Assembly: GCA_963742875.1 (NCBI GenBank)
Contig: CAVUNO010000015.1
Location: 1 to 64,000, forward strand
Direction of reading: 5' to 3'
DNA length: 64,000 bases
Origin: Bog-532 sp963742875
GTDB taxonomy: Bacteria; Actinomycetota; Actinomycetes; Streptosporangiales; Streptosporangiaceae
A program made the translations under genes and the position numbers. Each line of letters begins with the position of its first letter. Position 1 is the stretch's first letter. Below, in pieces: positions 27,701 through 36,442 of this stretch. Below the pieces are notes generated by a model that saw only the letters and a program-made list of their open reading frames with translations, was not told the DNA's origin and did no database searches.

Positions 27701-28123
27701 ATGAAGACGGTGTCGGCGACGGCGTGGATCGACGCGTCACCGATGAAGGTCTGGGCCATTCTCACCGACCTGAGCCGCTATCAGGACTGGAACCCGCTTT
27801 TCCGGCAGGCGTCCGGCGAGATCGCCGTCGGCCGCCGGATCTTCCTGCGGAGCTACCCCGCCAGCAGCCGGCCGATGACGCTCAGGCCCACGATCACCGC
27901 GGCGACCGCGGGAACCCAGCTGGGGTGGGCCTCCCGCCTGCCCGGCATCATCGGCGGGGAGCACCGGTTCGAGCTGAGCGCCCGAAACGGCGGAACGCTG
28001 GTGGTGCAGAGTGAGACCTTCCGCGGCGCCCTGGTCCCGTGGTCCGGCCGGGCCCTGGCCCGGGCCGAGACGAGCTTCCGGGCGCTGAACGGCGCACTCA
28101 AGGTACGGGCTGAGTCTCTGTAG
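27701..28123 (+). CDS. SRPBCC (polyketide cyclase/dehydrase-like) protein
   Basis: 140 residues from the ATG at 27701 (GGAGGCGGGG upstream). KTVSATAWIDASPMKVWAIL, DLSRYQDWNPLFRQASGEI and a terminal helix ARAETSFRALNGALKVRAE fit the helix-grip fold of the SRPBCC superfamily, which binds hydrophobic ligands in a deep cavity. The ligand is unknown. Intact and monocistronic as far as can be seen. Confidence 0.78.
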   Translation: MKTVSATAWIDASPMKVWAILTDLSRYQDWNPLFRQASGEIAVGRRIFLRSYPASSRPMTLRPTITAATAGTQLGWASRLPGIIGGEHRFELSARNGGTLVVQSETFRGALVPWSGRALARAETSFRALNGALKVRAESL

Positions 28124-28435
28124 ACAAGCCTCGTTCGGTGCACGAGTTACGGAAAGCTATTAAGAAATTCCTCTTGGTGACATTGCCGAATAGTTAGCCG
28201 GTGATAACAGGACGTAAAGCGGATATTTTGCCCACAACCCGACTAAAACCGTTGACCAGCTCAGAACGCCGCAGTTAATGTGGACAACGCTTTGCGTCAA
28301 TTCGGACGCGCGAGGTATCGCGATGTCATAGACAGCACATGAGGATCAGGATCTCTGCTTTGTGACGCACAGGGGCCGTCACGGGTGGCAGATCGACCGC
28401 AGCGGTCGGTTACCGCTCTGCGCTCGGCTCCCGGG
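28124..28435. other. AT-richer intergenic region
   Basis: About 310 bp between convergent genes, lower in GC than its surroundings, especially 28140-28270. No gene, RNA fold or terminator with a T-run was recognised. It may be a remnant or carry transcript ends of both neighbours. Confidence 0.4.
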
Positions 28436-28981
28436 TCAGAAGGTAAAGCCCCCGGGGCGGGCGTTGCGGTCCGCGATGAGGCCGGCCAGTGTGGCGACGG
28501 CGATCTCGGGCGGGGTCCGCGAGCCGATGTTCAGGCCTACCGGCCGGTGCACACGATTGATGTCCTCCTCCCCCACGCCCAGCTCCCGCAGGGCCGGGAT
28601 GTAGGGCGCCGGGTGACGAGGGTTGCCCATCACGCCGATCCAGCGGGCCTTGCCGGCCAGCAGATCACGGAGCACCGTGCCCAGCTCAGGGCGGTGATGG
28701 TCGGTGACCACGACGTCGGCTGAGGAGTCGAGGGCATCGAACGACGCCGTCACCTCCGCGCCCGGCACCATGACCGCCGCCGCCCGCTCGGCGTCGTGCT
28801 CCAGCAGGATGGCCCGGAAGCCGCAATCGGACCCGAAGTGCAGCAGGAATTCGGCGACCGGAGAGGCGAATACGGCAATAAGGGTGCGGGTCGCGGTCGC
28901 CGGGGCCGGAGCTCCGTGCGCGACAGCGCACGCCGGGTCTTCGGTCAATTCGTCCATCGTGGTGTCGTGATCGTGCGTCAT
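28436..28981 (-). CDS. XdhC family protein (Rossmann domain only)
   Basis: 181 residues. LIAVFASPVAEFLLHFGSDC, RAILLEHDAERAAAV, SADVVVTDHHRPELGTVLRD, GVMGNPRHPAPYIPALRELG and VHRPVGLNIGSRTPPEIAVA match the C-terminal Rossmann-like domain of XdhC/CoxF, which helps insert sulfurated molybdenum cofactor into xanthine dehydrogenase-type enzymes. The N-terminal XdhC domain is absent; stand-alone domains exist. A xanthine dehydrogenase C-terminal fragment lies 3 kb away, so the local target enzyme may be lost. Confidence 0.82.
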   Translation of the reverse strand: MTHDHDTTMDELTEDPACAVAHGAPAPATATRTLIAVFASPVAEFLLHFGSDCGFRAILLEHDAERAAAVMVPGAEVTASFDALDSSADVVVTDHHRPELGTVLRDLLAGKARWIGVMGNPRHPAPYIPALRELGVGEEDINRVHRPVGLNIGSRTPPEIAVATLAGLIADRNARPGGFTF

Positions 28982-29113
28982 TCGGCCAGTCTTGCACTGC
29001 CGGGCCGGTCATGCCTAGCGGTGGTATTAACGTCCATCGGCACATTCGGTTGGGCGTGATCAGTGTTGAACCATTTATGCAAACGATTTCGGCGTGCGGA
29101 TTCCGTACATGCC

Positions 29114-29142
29114 TTGACAGTAATATGCCTAACTGGTTATAT
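29114..29142 (+). promoter_or_regulatory. Sigma-70-type promoter with dyad, leaderless ArsR transcript
   Basis: TTGACA at 29114-29119, a 17-nt spacer and TTATAT at 29137-29142 place the transcription start near the ATG at 29149, so the mRNA would be leaderless. Between and over the -10 lies TAAC-TG-GTTA (29130-29139), flanked by ATA and TAT: a dyad suited to autorepression by the ArsR-type protein. Confidence 0.65.
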
Positions 29143-29148
29143 GTCTGT

Positions 29149-29496
29149 ATGGCAACGGAAACGTTCGCGGTACTGGCCGAGCCGATGCGCCGGCACCTGC
29201 TGGACCTGCTCCTGGACCAGCCGCGCCCGGTCGGCGAGCTGGCCCTCCTGCTCGGCCTGAGCCAGCCCGGCACCTCCAAGCACCTACGGGTGCTGCGCGA
29301 TGCGGGGCTGGTGCGGGTCCGCCAGGATGCGCAGCGGCGCTGGTATGAGGTGGAACCAGGGCCGCTGACCGACATCGACGAGTGGCTGTGCCCGTACCGG
29401 AAGTTCTGGGCCGGCCGGCTCGACGCACTCGAGCGCCACCTCGATGCCATGCCCAGCCCCGCAGCACCGGACACGACGAAGAGTACGAGCTCATGA
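29149..29496 (+). CDS. ArsR/SmtB-type winged-helix regulator
   Basis: 115 residues. ETFAVLAEPMRRHLLDLLLD, VGELALLLGLSQPGTSKHLR and VLRDAGLVRVRQDAQRRWYE form the winged helix of ArsR-type repressors that are paired with AHSA1-like proteins (no metal-binding CxC). The C-terminal YRKFWAGRLDALERHLD helix is typical of this subgroup. Its TGA overlaps the ATG of the next gene (ATGA), so the two are translationally coupled. The start at 29149 fits the promoter position. Confidence 0.88.
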   Translation: MATETFAVLAEPMRRHLLDLLLDQPRPVGELALLLGLSQPGTSKHLRVLRDAGLVRVRQDAQRRWYEVEPGPLTDIDEWLCPYRKFWAGRLDALERHLDAMPSPAAPDTTKSTSS

Positions 29497-29990
29497 ACGG
29501 CACGCTGAATGTTGAGGATGGCCGCTTCGTCCTGCGCTTCGAGCGCTGGCTCGCGCATCCGCCGGAGAAGGTGTGGGCGGCGCTGACCGACCCGGCCGAG
29601 CTCGCCCACTGGTTCCCCCAGGACGTGGCGGCCGATCTGCGGGGGGGCGGCACCATGCGGTTCACGTTCCGCGGCGGCGAGGCTCCGCCGTTCGACGGGG
29701 AGGTGCTGGTATACGATCCGCCGCGGATCCTCGCCTACCGGTGGGCCACCGACGTCCTGCGCTGGGAGCTGCGGCCCGACGGGAGCGGCTGCCAGCTGAC
29801 GTTCACCGACACCATCGACACGTACGGCAAGGCGGCCCGTGACGGAGCGGGCTGGCACGTCAGCCTGGAGGCGCTGACGGCCCGGCTGGACGGCGACGAG
29901 CCGCCGCCGGCCGGCCGCTGGCAGCAGGTGCACTCCGGCTACGTCAGCCGGTTCGGCCCCGAGGCCGCGACCATCGGGCCGCCCGCCTGA
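29493..29990 (+). CDS. SRPBCC/AHSA1-like protein
   Basis: 165 residues, starting within the overlap of the upstream stop codon. DGRFVLRFERWLAHPPEKVW, ALTDPAELAHWFPQDV and FTDTIDTYGKAARDGAGWHV are the AHSA1-like START-superfamily pattern. ArsR-AHSA1 pairs are widespread in actinobacteria. The ArsR protein usually represses its own operon and the partner's ligand or activity is unknown. Confidence 0.85.
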   Translation: MNGTLNVEDGRFVLRFERWLAHPPEKVWAALTDPAELAHWFPQDVAADLRGGGTMRFTFRGGEAPPFDGEVLVYDPPRILAYRWATDVLRWELRPDGSGCQLTFTDTIDTYGKAARDGAGWHVSLEALTARLDGDEPPPAGRWQQVHSGYVSRFGPEAATIGPPA

Positions 29991-30104
29991 CCGGCGCCGG
30001 CCGCGAAAAACAGGTGGCCGGCTGGCCCCAGAGGTGGCTAACCTGCTGAGATTGTCGTCCCTTCACGGCAAACTGCCTGTAGGACTGTTGAAGGGGACGC
30101 AATC

Positions 30105-30194
30105 ATGACGAATACCAGCAGATGCCGCGCGCGGCGTGAATGGGGTACGCCAGCGGCTGGCCGACATGACCGGGACGAAGAGCGGGAGCGCTGA
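30105..30194 (+). CDS. Short 29-codon frame before DUF6225 gene
   Basis: ATG at 30105 with AAGGGG upstream, ending TGA at 30192-30194, two bases before the ATG of the DUF6225 gene. Its good ribosome binding site and near-contact could make it a coupling leader, but the composition (Arg-rich, MTNTSRCRARREWG) shows no family and chance is possible. Confidence 0.3.
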   Translation: MTNTSRCRARREWGTPAAGRHDRDEERER

Positions 30195-30196
30195 CG

Positions 30197-30469
30197 ATGA
30201 AGCTGGTCAAGCACGAAGTCACCGCCTGGACCGTCGGTCAGCTCCGCAAGGCTCTCGCCGACTTCCCCGATGACATGCCCGTCCGGGTGGCGCCGCTGGA
30301 AGAGCCGGGCGGCGACCTGGAGGCGCCGCTGCAGGTCGTCACGGGTACGGAGGTCCGTCCCTTCGCCGCCGGCGACGGCGCCGGGGGCCTGCTCGACGGG
30401 AGCCCGGATACGGCGGAGGAGTACGTGACGCTCGAGTGCGACTACCCGTCCGGGGAGTATGCGCCCTAG
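30197..30469 (+). CDS. DUF6225 family protein
   Basis: 90 residues. AWTVGQLRKALADFPDDMPV followed by EEPGGD and a VVTGTEV strand matches DUF6225, small actinobacterial proteins whose core is a WTVGxLRxAL..LPDD motif. Function is unknown. A perfect hairpin at 30488-30516 follows 19 nt after the stop. Confidence 0.65.
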   Translation: MKLVKHEVTAWTVGQLRKALADFPDDMPVRVAPLEEPGGDLEAPLQVVTGTEVRPFAAGDGAGGLLDGSPDTAEEYVTLECDYPSGEYAP

Positions 30470-30487
30470 CGCTCAACGGCGGTAAGT

Positions 30488-30516
30488 CTCGACGGGCTTG
30501 TCCATCACCCGTCGAG
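30488..30516 (+). terminator. Hairpin after DUF6225 gene
   Basis: CTCGACGGG and CCCGTCGAG pair perfectly (9 bp) around an 11-nt loop, just downstream of the stop. There is no T-run, as is usual for actinobacterial terminators. Confidence 0.6.
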
Positions 30517-30520
30517 CCGC

Positions 30521-31114
30521 ATGGCGGCCCGCTGCCGCTGCGCTGATTCCACGATCGGCACGACCGGATATGCGTTCGTCGCGGATTGGGTGGGCCTGGA
30601 CGGGCTCACCGACGGCACCGTGGAGCAGACCGGCGTCGACGGATACTGCACGTCCACATCCAGCCCGGCCGCCTACTACGCCTGGTATGAGATGTACCCG
30701 TTGCCGCCGGTCGCGTTCACCGGCGTCTCACCCGGGGACGCGATCGAGGCGGACGTGTACTTCAACGGCAGGACCTACCAGCTGCACCTGGCCGACACCA
30801 CCACCCGCGGGTTCATCGCCACCACGCAGGCGTGCCCGTCCGGGCAGATCTGCCAGCACACCGACGCAGAAGTGATCACCGAGGACCCGGGCGGTGGTGT
30901 CCCGGACGGGTATGACCTGGCCGACTTCGGGCAGGCGAACTACCTGGACAGCCAGGTGACCAGCCTGGCCGGCATCCAGGGCAACTACGGCCCCGCCAAC
31001 GGGTACTGGGCCCCGTCCGCGGTCACGATGGACAACGGGACCGACGCGATGGCCACGCCGGGAGCCGCCGAAGGCGGCGTGGCGTTCGCGGTCGCCTGGA
31101 ACGCATCGTTCTGA
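30521..31114 (+). pseudogene. G1 family (eqolisin) glutamic endopeptidase, 5' truncated
   Basis: WVGLDGLTDGTVEQTGVDG has the catalytic-Gln strand and YYAWYEMYPLPP follows as in bacterial eqolisins. TDAEVITEDPGGGVPDG carries the catalytic-Glu strand. The signal peptide and first beta strands (the NWSGY region) are missing: the frame simply opens about 15 residues before the DWVGLDG block. Family members are secreted, acid-active peptidases. Without its export signal this copy is probably dead, unless a start upstream was displaced. Confidence 0.65.
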
Positions 31115-31811
31115 CGGTCATCACAAGGACCGGCCGGGCGCGGGAACCGCGGACGATTTCGTGCAATCCCACCGAATTCACTTGCTTCGGGTGATTGTCA
31201 CTCTCAATCCTGCTATGATCACCTTCGGTGAATAAGTGCCGGATTAGGAGATTTGTTCGCTTGACTGCCGTGACCACTTCCCTTGCTCCCACCAGCCCTG
31301 AGACGGCACGGGATGCAGGCCGGTTAACGCTCCTGACTGCCAGGCCGGGTGCCGTAGCGGGAGCCCAGCTCCCGCCGCCCAGGTCACCGACCGAGGAGAC
31401 ATTCATCGTGATGTACCAGCCGCCTTCCACTGCAAGGAGTGATTACTTTCCGTATATAGTTAGAAACGGAGCGCATCTACTGGTCTGTCCGGACGGCGAT
31501 GTGTTAGGCGGCCCGGGCTCCGCGGACGACGGTCCAGATGTGGGAGACGGCAAGGACGCCGGTCTGCAGCCGCGGTCAGCTGGGTACCGCGCCCTGCGCC
31601 GGGCGCAGGGCGCCCAGCGAGCCCGGCCGGCCATGCGAGCGGAGCAGCCCGGCATCACCTGGGGTCGGGCCGGCCCGGCCAGGCTCGGCGGCAGGCCGGC
31701 CGAAGAGGTCAACGAACGCTTTGGTCCCGACCAGGCGGCCCGGGAGCACCTGGCCGGTTTGCGGCCTGACGAGGCGACGTCGCCGGGCCCAGGGTCCCCC
31801 GCCGCGCCGCC
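31115..31811. other. Gene-poor region with AT-rich patches
   Basis: 700 bp between the truncated peptidase and a xanthine dehydrogenase remnant. A long forward frame covers most of it but its product is low-complexity and has no family resemblance. AT-rich patches at 31150-31260 and 31430-31490 could hold promoters. Nothing firm. Confidence 0.4.
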
Positions 31812-32200
31812 CTAGTTCAGGCCCTCGCTGACCAGCTTCGCGGGAGTGATCGGCAGGTCGCGGATACGCCGGCCGGTCGCGTGGGCACCGCGTTGGCGAT
31901 CGTGGCCGCGGTGCCCACGATGCCGATCTCGCCGATGCCCTTGGCCCCCATCGGGTTGAGGTGCGGGTCGTCCTCGTCGATCCACACCGCCTCGAGGCCG
32001 AGGACGTCGGCACAGCTGGGCACCTGTTACTGGGCCAGGTCGTGGTTGAGGAAGCCGCCGAGTTCGGTGTCGATGACCGTCTCCTCCATCAGCGCCATGC
32101 CTAGGCCCATGGTCATGCCGCCGATGAACTGCGACCGGGCCAGCGTCTCGTCGATGATGTGACCCGAGGCCACGGTAACCCATGAAACGCCCTGCCAGAG
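31812..32200 (-). pseudogene. Xanthine dehydrogenase molybdopterin subunit, C-terminal remnant
   Basis: Minus-strand frames give ARSQFIGGMTMGLGMALMEE and DTELGGFLNHDLAQ, then after a shift SCADVLGLEAVWIDEDDPHL and NPMGAKGIGEIGIVGTAATI, then RIRDLPITPAKLVSEGLN. This is the extreme C-terminus of the large molybdopterin-binding subunit, including the active-site GAKGIGE loop with its catalytic Glu. Only about 120 of some 700-800 residues remain, in three frames. Confidence 0.78.
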
Positions 32201-32249
32201 GGATGATTGACCAATCCGAAACGGCAGGGAAACGGGCGGGGGCGAGACG

Positions 32250-33962
32250 ATGTCGGCTTCGCGCGGTGGCCGCCAGCGGGGCTGGCTGCGGGCACTGCCC
32301 GTGATGCAGGGGCTGCTGCCCATCGACCGGTCCCGGGTACCCGCGGACGTGCTCGCCGGCATGACGCTGGCCGCCCTGGGCATACCGGAGGTTCTCGGGT
32401 ACGCGAAGATCGCCGGGATGCCGGTGGTGACCGGCCTGTACACGCTGCTGCTCCCGATGGCCGTGTTCGCCGTCCTCGCTTCGTCGCGCCATCTCGTCGT
32501 CGGCGCGGACTCTGCCACCGCCGCCATACTCGCCGCCGCGCTGACCGGGCTCGCGGTCGCCGGGTCGGAGAGATACGTCCGGCTGGCCGGGCTGGCAGCC
32601 CTGCTCGCCGGCGCGCTGCTGCTGCTGGCCCGGCTGGCCAGCCTCGGGTTCCTGGCGAATTTCCTCTCCCGCACCGTCCTGGTCGGATTCCTCACCGGCG
32701 TCGGTATCCAGGTGGCGGCCGGCCAGCTCCCCGACATGCTCGGGGTGACGGCCACTGGGAAAAATACCCTGACCAAGCTCTGGGACACCGTAAGCGCGCT
32801 CCCGCACCTACGCCGATCTGACCTGGCCGTGTCGGTCGGGGTCATCGTGATCGTGCTGGTCGCCCGACGGATCACGCGAAAGATTCCCGGCCCGCTGATC
32901 GCTGCGGTCACCGCGATCAGCGTGAGCCGGGCCGTGGATCTGGCCGGCCACGGCGTAGCCGTACTCGGAGCCGTCCCACGCGGGCTGCCGCACCTCGGGC
33001 TGCCCGCGCTCGGCTGGCACGACGCCACCGCCCTGGGCGCCGCCGCGGCCTCGATGTTTGTCGTCATTCTCGCGCAGAGCGCGGCTACCTCGCGCGCCTA
33101 CGCCGGGAAGTACGAGGAGACCTCGTTCAGCGAAAACACCAACCTGGTCGGCCTGGGCGCCGCCAACGTGGCCGCCGCGTTCTCCGGCACCTTCGTGGTC
33201 AACGGGAGCCCGACCAAGACTCAGATGGTCGACAGCGCGGGCGGGCGCAGCCAGCTGGCCCAGCTCACGACCTCCGTTGTGGTTCTCATCGTCCTGCTGC
33301 TGCTCACCGGGCCGCTCGCCTACCTGCCGGACGCCGCCCTGGCGGCGATCGTCTTCCTCATCGCCATCGAGCTCATCGACATCAAGGGGATGCGGCGCAT
33401 CCTGGCCTGCCGCCGCCATGAATTCGCGATCGCCCTGCTCGCGACCGTCGCGGTGGTGGTCCTCGGGGTCGAGGATGGCATCGTGCTGGCCGTCGTCGCC
33501 TCGATCATCGACCACCTGCGCCACAGCTACAACCCACGCAACAGCGTGCTGGTGAAGTCACCGGCCGGGCACTGGCAGCCTGACCCGGTCCTGCCTGGCG
33601 CTCGGACCGAGGAAGGACTGGTGATCTACCGGTTCGGCACTAACCTGTACTACGCCAATGCCTCGCGCCTCATCGACGACGTCACAGCCCTCGCCGACCA
33701 CGGCGGCCCGCTGCGGTGGATGGTGCTCGACGGCGCGGCCATCGGCGACGTCGACTACACCGCGGCGGCGGTCCTCACCAGCGTCATCGAACACCTCCGC
33801 AAACGAGATGTCCGCTTCGCCGTCAGCGCCCTCCTCGGCCCGGTCTGCGAGCAACTCGACCGCTACGGCATCAGCGGCACCCTCGGCCCCGGCGCCTACT
33901 ACGACACCCCCGGCGAGGCACTCCAGGCCTTCCACGCCGCAAAAAGGGTCACCGGCGACTAA
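32250..33962 (+). CDS. SulP family anion transporter with STAS domain
   Basis: 570 residues. About 10-12 hydrophobic spans cover residues 30-410, including the SulP signature region ALGIPEVLGYAKIAGMPVVT and GLYTLLLPMAVFAVLASSRH. FVVNGSPTKTQMVDSAGGRS is the conserved loop before the last spans. A C-terminal cytoplasmic STAS domain (about 450-560) has NLYYANASRLIDDVTALA and LDGAAIGDVDYTAAAVL. It would carry sulfate, bicarbonate or another anion across the membrane. Start ATG; a strong terminator follows. Intact. Confidence 0.9.
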   Translation: MSASRGGRQRGWLRALPVMQGLLPIDRSRVPADVLAGMTLAALGIPEVLGYAKIAGMPVVTGLYTLLLPMAVFAVLASSRHLVVGADSATAAILAAALTGLAVAGSERYVRLAGLAALLAGALLLLARLASLGFLANFLSRTVLVGFLTGVGIQVAAGQLPDMLGVTATGKNTLTKLWDTVSALPHLRRSDLAVSVGVIVIVLVARRITRKIPGPLIAAVTAISVSRAVDLAGHGVAVLGAVPRGLPHLGLPALGWHDATALGAAAASMFVVILAQSAATSRAYAGKYEETSFSENTNLVGLGAANVAAAFSGTFVVNGSPTKTQMVDSAGGRSQLAQLTTSVVVLIVLLLLTGPLAYLPDAALAAIVFLIAIELIDIKGMRRILACRRHEFAIALLATVAVVVLGVEDGIVLAVVASIIDHLRHSYNPRNSVLVKSPAGHWQPDPVLPGARTEEGLVIYRFGTNLYYANASRLIDDVTALADHGGPLRWMVLDGAAIGDVDYTAAAVLTSVIEHLRKRDVRFAVSALLGPVCEQLDRYGISGTLGPGAYYDTPGEALQAFHAAKRVTGD

Positions 33963-33996
33963 TCGACAAACACTGATCCCGAACGGACGTGATGCG

Positions 33997-34034
33997 AGCC
34001 CCGGGACGCTGCGACGCCGCAGTGCCCCGGGGCT
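33997..34034 (+). terminator. Strong terminator after SulP gene
   Basis: AGCCCCGGG pairs with CCCGGGGCT, with an inner CTGCG-CGCAG extension, followed by TTTG. It sits between convergent genes and may serve both. Confidence 0.75.
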
Positions 34035-34069
34035 TTGCATGAGGTCCGTTCGGCGGAATGATCCGGGGG

Positions 34070-35227
34070 TCAGCTGGCCGACGCCGCCATCCGGGCGATC
34101 GCCTGGTCGAGGATGTCGGCGCTGGTGGCAAAGTTCAGCCGGGTGTAACCGCTGCCGACCGCGCCGAACCGCAGCCCCGGTTCCAGGGCGACGCGGCCGT
34201 GCTCGAGGAAACGGTCGCAGGCGTGGTCGTCCGAGCCTAGCGCTGAGCAGTCGAGCCAGGCCAGGAAGGTCGCCTCCGGCGGATGCCAGGCGACCGTGGG
34301 CAGGCGGTCCCATAGCAGGGTCGATAGCAGCGCCCGGCGATGATCGAGGGTGGCCAGCAGCCGGTCGAGCCAGGGCTCCCCCTCGCTGAAGGCGGCGATA
34401 GCGGCCAACACGCCGAAGTGGCCGATGCGCCACTTGGTATCGGGCGGGAACCGGCCGGTCAGGGCGGCCATCCGGGGCGTGGCCGTGACGACCGCGGCGC
34501 ACTTCAGCGCGGCCAGGTTCCAGGCCTTGCTGGCGGACAGCACGGTGACGGCGACGTCTGCGGCGCCCGGCACGCTCAGCAGCGGGGTAAAGGTGGCGCC
34601 GGGCAGCACCAGCGGGCCGTGGATCTCGTCGCTGACCAGTGTGACCCGGTAGATCCGGGCCAGCCGGACCAGCGCGGCCAGTTCGTCGGCGGTATGCACC
34701 CGTCCGACCGGGTTCTGCGGGTTGCACAGCACGTACGCGGCCGGGTGGGTGGCGAACGCGGCCTCCAGCCCGGCCAGGTTCAGGCGCCAGCCGTCGGACC
34801 CGTGAGCCAGCGGGACCTCCAGGATCCGGGCGCCCGCCTCGGGCACCCAGTCGAAGAACGGCGGATAGACCGGCGGACTGATCACGACCGCGTCCCCCGG
34901 GCGGGTCAGTACCCGGAGCAGTTCGACCACACCGACCCCGACATCGGTCACCGCCGTTACCGCGGCCGGGTCCAGGTCCCAGTTCCAGCGGCGGGCCGCG
35001 AACCCGGCGATGGCCCGGCCGAGATCGGGGATGGGGTGGGCGTACCCGGCGTCGGACCGCTCGACGGCCTGCCGCAGGACGTCGCCGACGGGCGGCGCGA
35101 GCGCGAAGTCCATCTCGGCCACGGTCAGCGGCAGCACGTCGGGGGCGTAGGTCTGCCACTTCGCACTGCGCCGGCGCCGCAGCACGTCAAGCGGGTCGAC
35201 CGGCAGCACCTCGGCTCCAGCATTCAT
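34070..35227 (-). CDS. MalY/PatB family PLP-dependent aminotransferase/C-S lyase
   Basis: 385 residues when started at the ATG at 35227. DPLDVLRRRRSAKWQTYAPD and LPLTVAEMDFALAPPV form the typical PatB start. LLRVLTRPGDAVVISPPVYP, YVLCNPQNPVGRVHTADELA, VTLVSDEIHGPLVLPGA and VTVLSASKAWNLAALKCAAV, with the PLP-binding Lys, are all present. Such enzymes cleave cystathionine or cysteine S-conjugates. The frame is open for another 110 codons upstream into a TetR C-terminal remnant, so an actual fusion product is possible. Confidence 0.85.
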   Translation of the reverse strand: MNAGAEVLPVDPLDVLRRRRSAKWQTYAPDVLPLTVAEMDFALAPPVGDVLRQAVERSDAGYAHPIPDLGRAIAGFAARRWNWDLDPAAVTAVTDVGVGVVELLRVLTRPGDAVVISPPVYPPFFDWVPEAGARILEVPLAHGSDGWRLNLAGLEAAFATHPAAYVLCNPQNPVGRVHTADELAALVRLARIYRVTLVSDEIHGPLVLPGATFTPLLSVPGAADVAVTVLSASKAWNLAALKCAAVVTATPRMAALTGRFPPDTKWRIGHFGVLAAIAAFSEGEPWLDRLLATLDHRRALLSTLLWDRLPTVAWHPPEATFLAWLDCSALGSDDHACDRFLEHGRVALEPGLRFGAVGSGYTRLNFATSADILDQAIARMAASAS

Positions 35228-35557
35228 GCCGACCAGCCTGCCGCACCAGGTCAGGCCGGCGCCGGGAATCCCCCGGAGAACCCCCGCCGCCATGTCAGCG
35301 ATCATGTCCACGCTGACCTGGTCCCGCTGGTCTTCGGGCAGGGCCAGCCAGTGCACGATCACGGCATCGACGTACCCCAGGCAGCCCCGGACCGCCAGCA
35401 GCGTCAGGACCTCCGCGGCGCCGTCATCCCGGCGTACCGCAGTGAGGTCGGCCAGGATCTGCCGGGCCAGCTCATCGCGGAACGCCTCGACCAGCGCGGC
35501 CGCATCGGCCACGTTCTGCCAGGCCGCCGCCGGGAGCGTCCGGGGCCCGGGCTCCAT
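35228..35557 (-). pseudogene. TetR-family C-terminal domain remnant, in frame with PatB
   Basis: AALVEAFRDELARQILADLT, LTLLAVRGCLGYVDAVIVHW and DMIADMAAGVLRGI resemble the helical ligand-binding domain of TetR regulators. The DNA-binding helix-turn-helix is missing. No stop separates it from the lyase, which suggests a deletion joined the end of a regulator gene to the lyase or removed the original stop. Confidence 0.55.
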
Positions 35558-35612
35558 TCGGCACCCTGGCCCCGGACGTCGCCTGAGGTACCCTGCCTAA
35601 GGGGCCGATTCG

Positions 35613-36371
35613 ATGAATAGCTGGTTTCAGCACGCAATCGTGGCCGGTGGCCGACTACGGCTGTTCTGCTTCTTTGTGTCGTTTATTGCGGCGTTCTTGT
35701 TTATCCGGTTCAGCGTCCGGATGATCCGAGCCCAGGTGAGGTGGTGGCCAGGCAACGTCACGACCGGCGGGGTGCACTTCCACCACGCCATCTTCGGGGT
35801 CGTTTTCATGTGTGCCGGCGGGGTCGGCGGCCTGGCCGTGCAGAATCCCCGCTCGGGCTGGGCGGCCGCGGCGGCCGCGCTGCTGGGCATCGGGATGGCG
35901 TTGGTGCTGGACGAATTCGCCCTGGTGCTGTTCTTGAAGGATGTCTACTGGAGCGAGCAAGGACGGCTGTCGGTAGAGGTCGTCTTCATCGCCGTTGCCT
36001 TGTGCGGCCTGGCCCTGCTGGGGTGGACTCCGCTGGGCATCAGCCCCTCCGCAGGACGAGAAACGCGCCTGGAGGCCTTCCTCGTAATTGCTCTCGTCCT
36101 GGTGGTCAACCTGGCCCTCACCGCCATCTGCCTGCTGAAGGGAAAGGTCTGGTCCGGCGTTATCGGCGTCTACATCAGCCTGTTCGCTCTGGTCGGCGCG
36201 ATCCGAGTGGCCCGGCCCGGCTCCCTGTGGGCCCGCTGGCGCTATCCGGACGGCTCCCGGAAACTGGCCAAGGCGATCGCCCGCGAGAAACGGTACGGGC
36301 GGCCATTGACTCGCCTGCTGACCTGGTTCCAGGACGTGATCGCGGGCGGCCCGGATCACACTGGCGACTGA
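35613..36371 (+). CDS. Integral membrane protein of unknown function
   Basis: 252 residues with about six hydrophobic spans (LFCFFVSFIAAFLFIRFSV, FGVVFMCAGGVGGLAV, AAAAALLGIGMALVLDEFAL, VEVVFIAVALCGLALLGW, FLVIALVLVVNLALTAICL, GVIGVYISLFALVGAI). A conserved-looking VTTGGVHFHHAIFGV motif lies at the first loop/second span, followed by an LDEFAL acidic motif. Histidines and acidic residues inside the membrane could bind metal, which is inference. The C-terminal tail is basic and cytoplasmic. I recognise the pattern from actinobacteria but no function. Confidence 0.7.
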   Translation: MNSWFQHAIVAGGRLRLFCFFVSFIAAFLFIRFSVRMIRAQVRWWPGNVTTGGVHFHHAIFGVVFMCAGGVGGLAVQNPRSGWAAAAAALLGIGMALVLDEFALVLFLKDVYWSEQGRLSVEVVFIAVALCGLALLGWTPLGISPSAGRETRLEAFLVIALVLVVNLALTAICLLKGKVWSGVIGVYISLFALVGAIRVARPGSLWARWRYPDGSRKLAKAIAREKRYGRPLTRLLTWFQDVIAGGPDHTGD

Positions 36372-36442
36372 TCACCTGCCAACCGTGCCCCAGATATAGA
36401 TAACTGCCGATGCCCTGTTGGGCCGGCCGCTTCGGGCGGGGC

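Noticed and set aside
31228..31815. 195-codon plus-strand frame
   Set aside because: Low-complexity product rich in Gly, Pro, Ala and Arg with no motif; it overlaps a decayed region and the xanthine dehydrogenase remnant border. Not supported as a gene.
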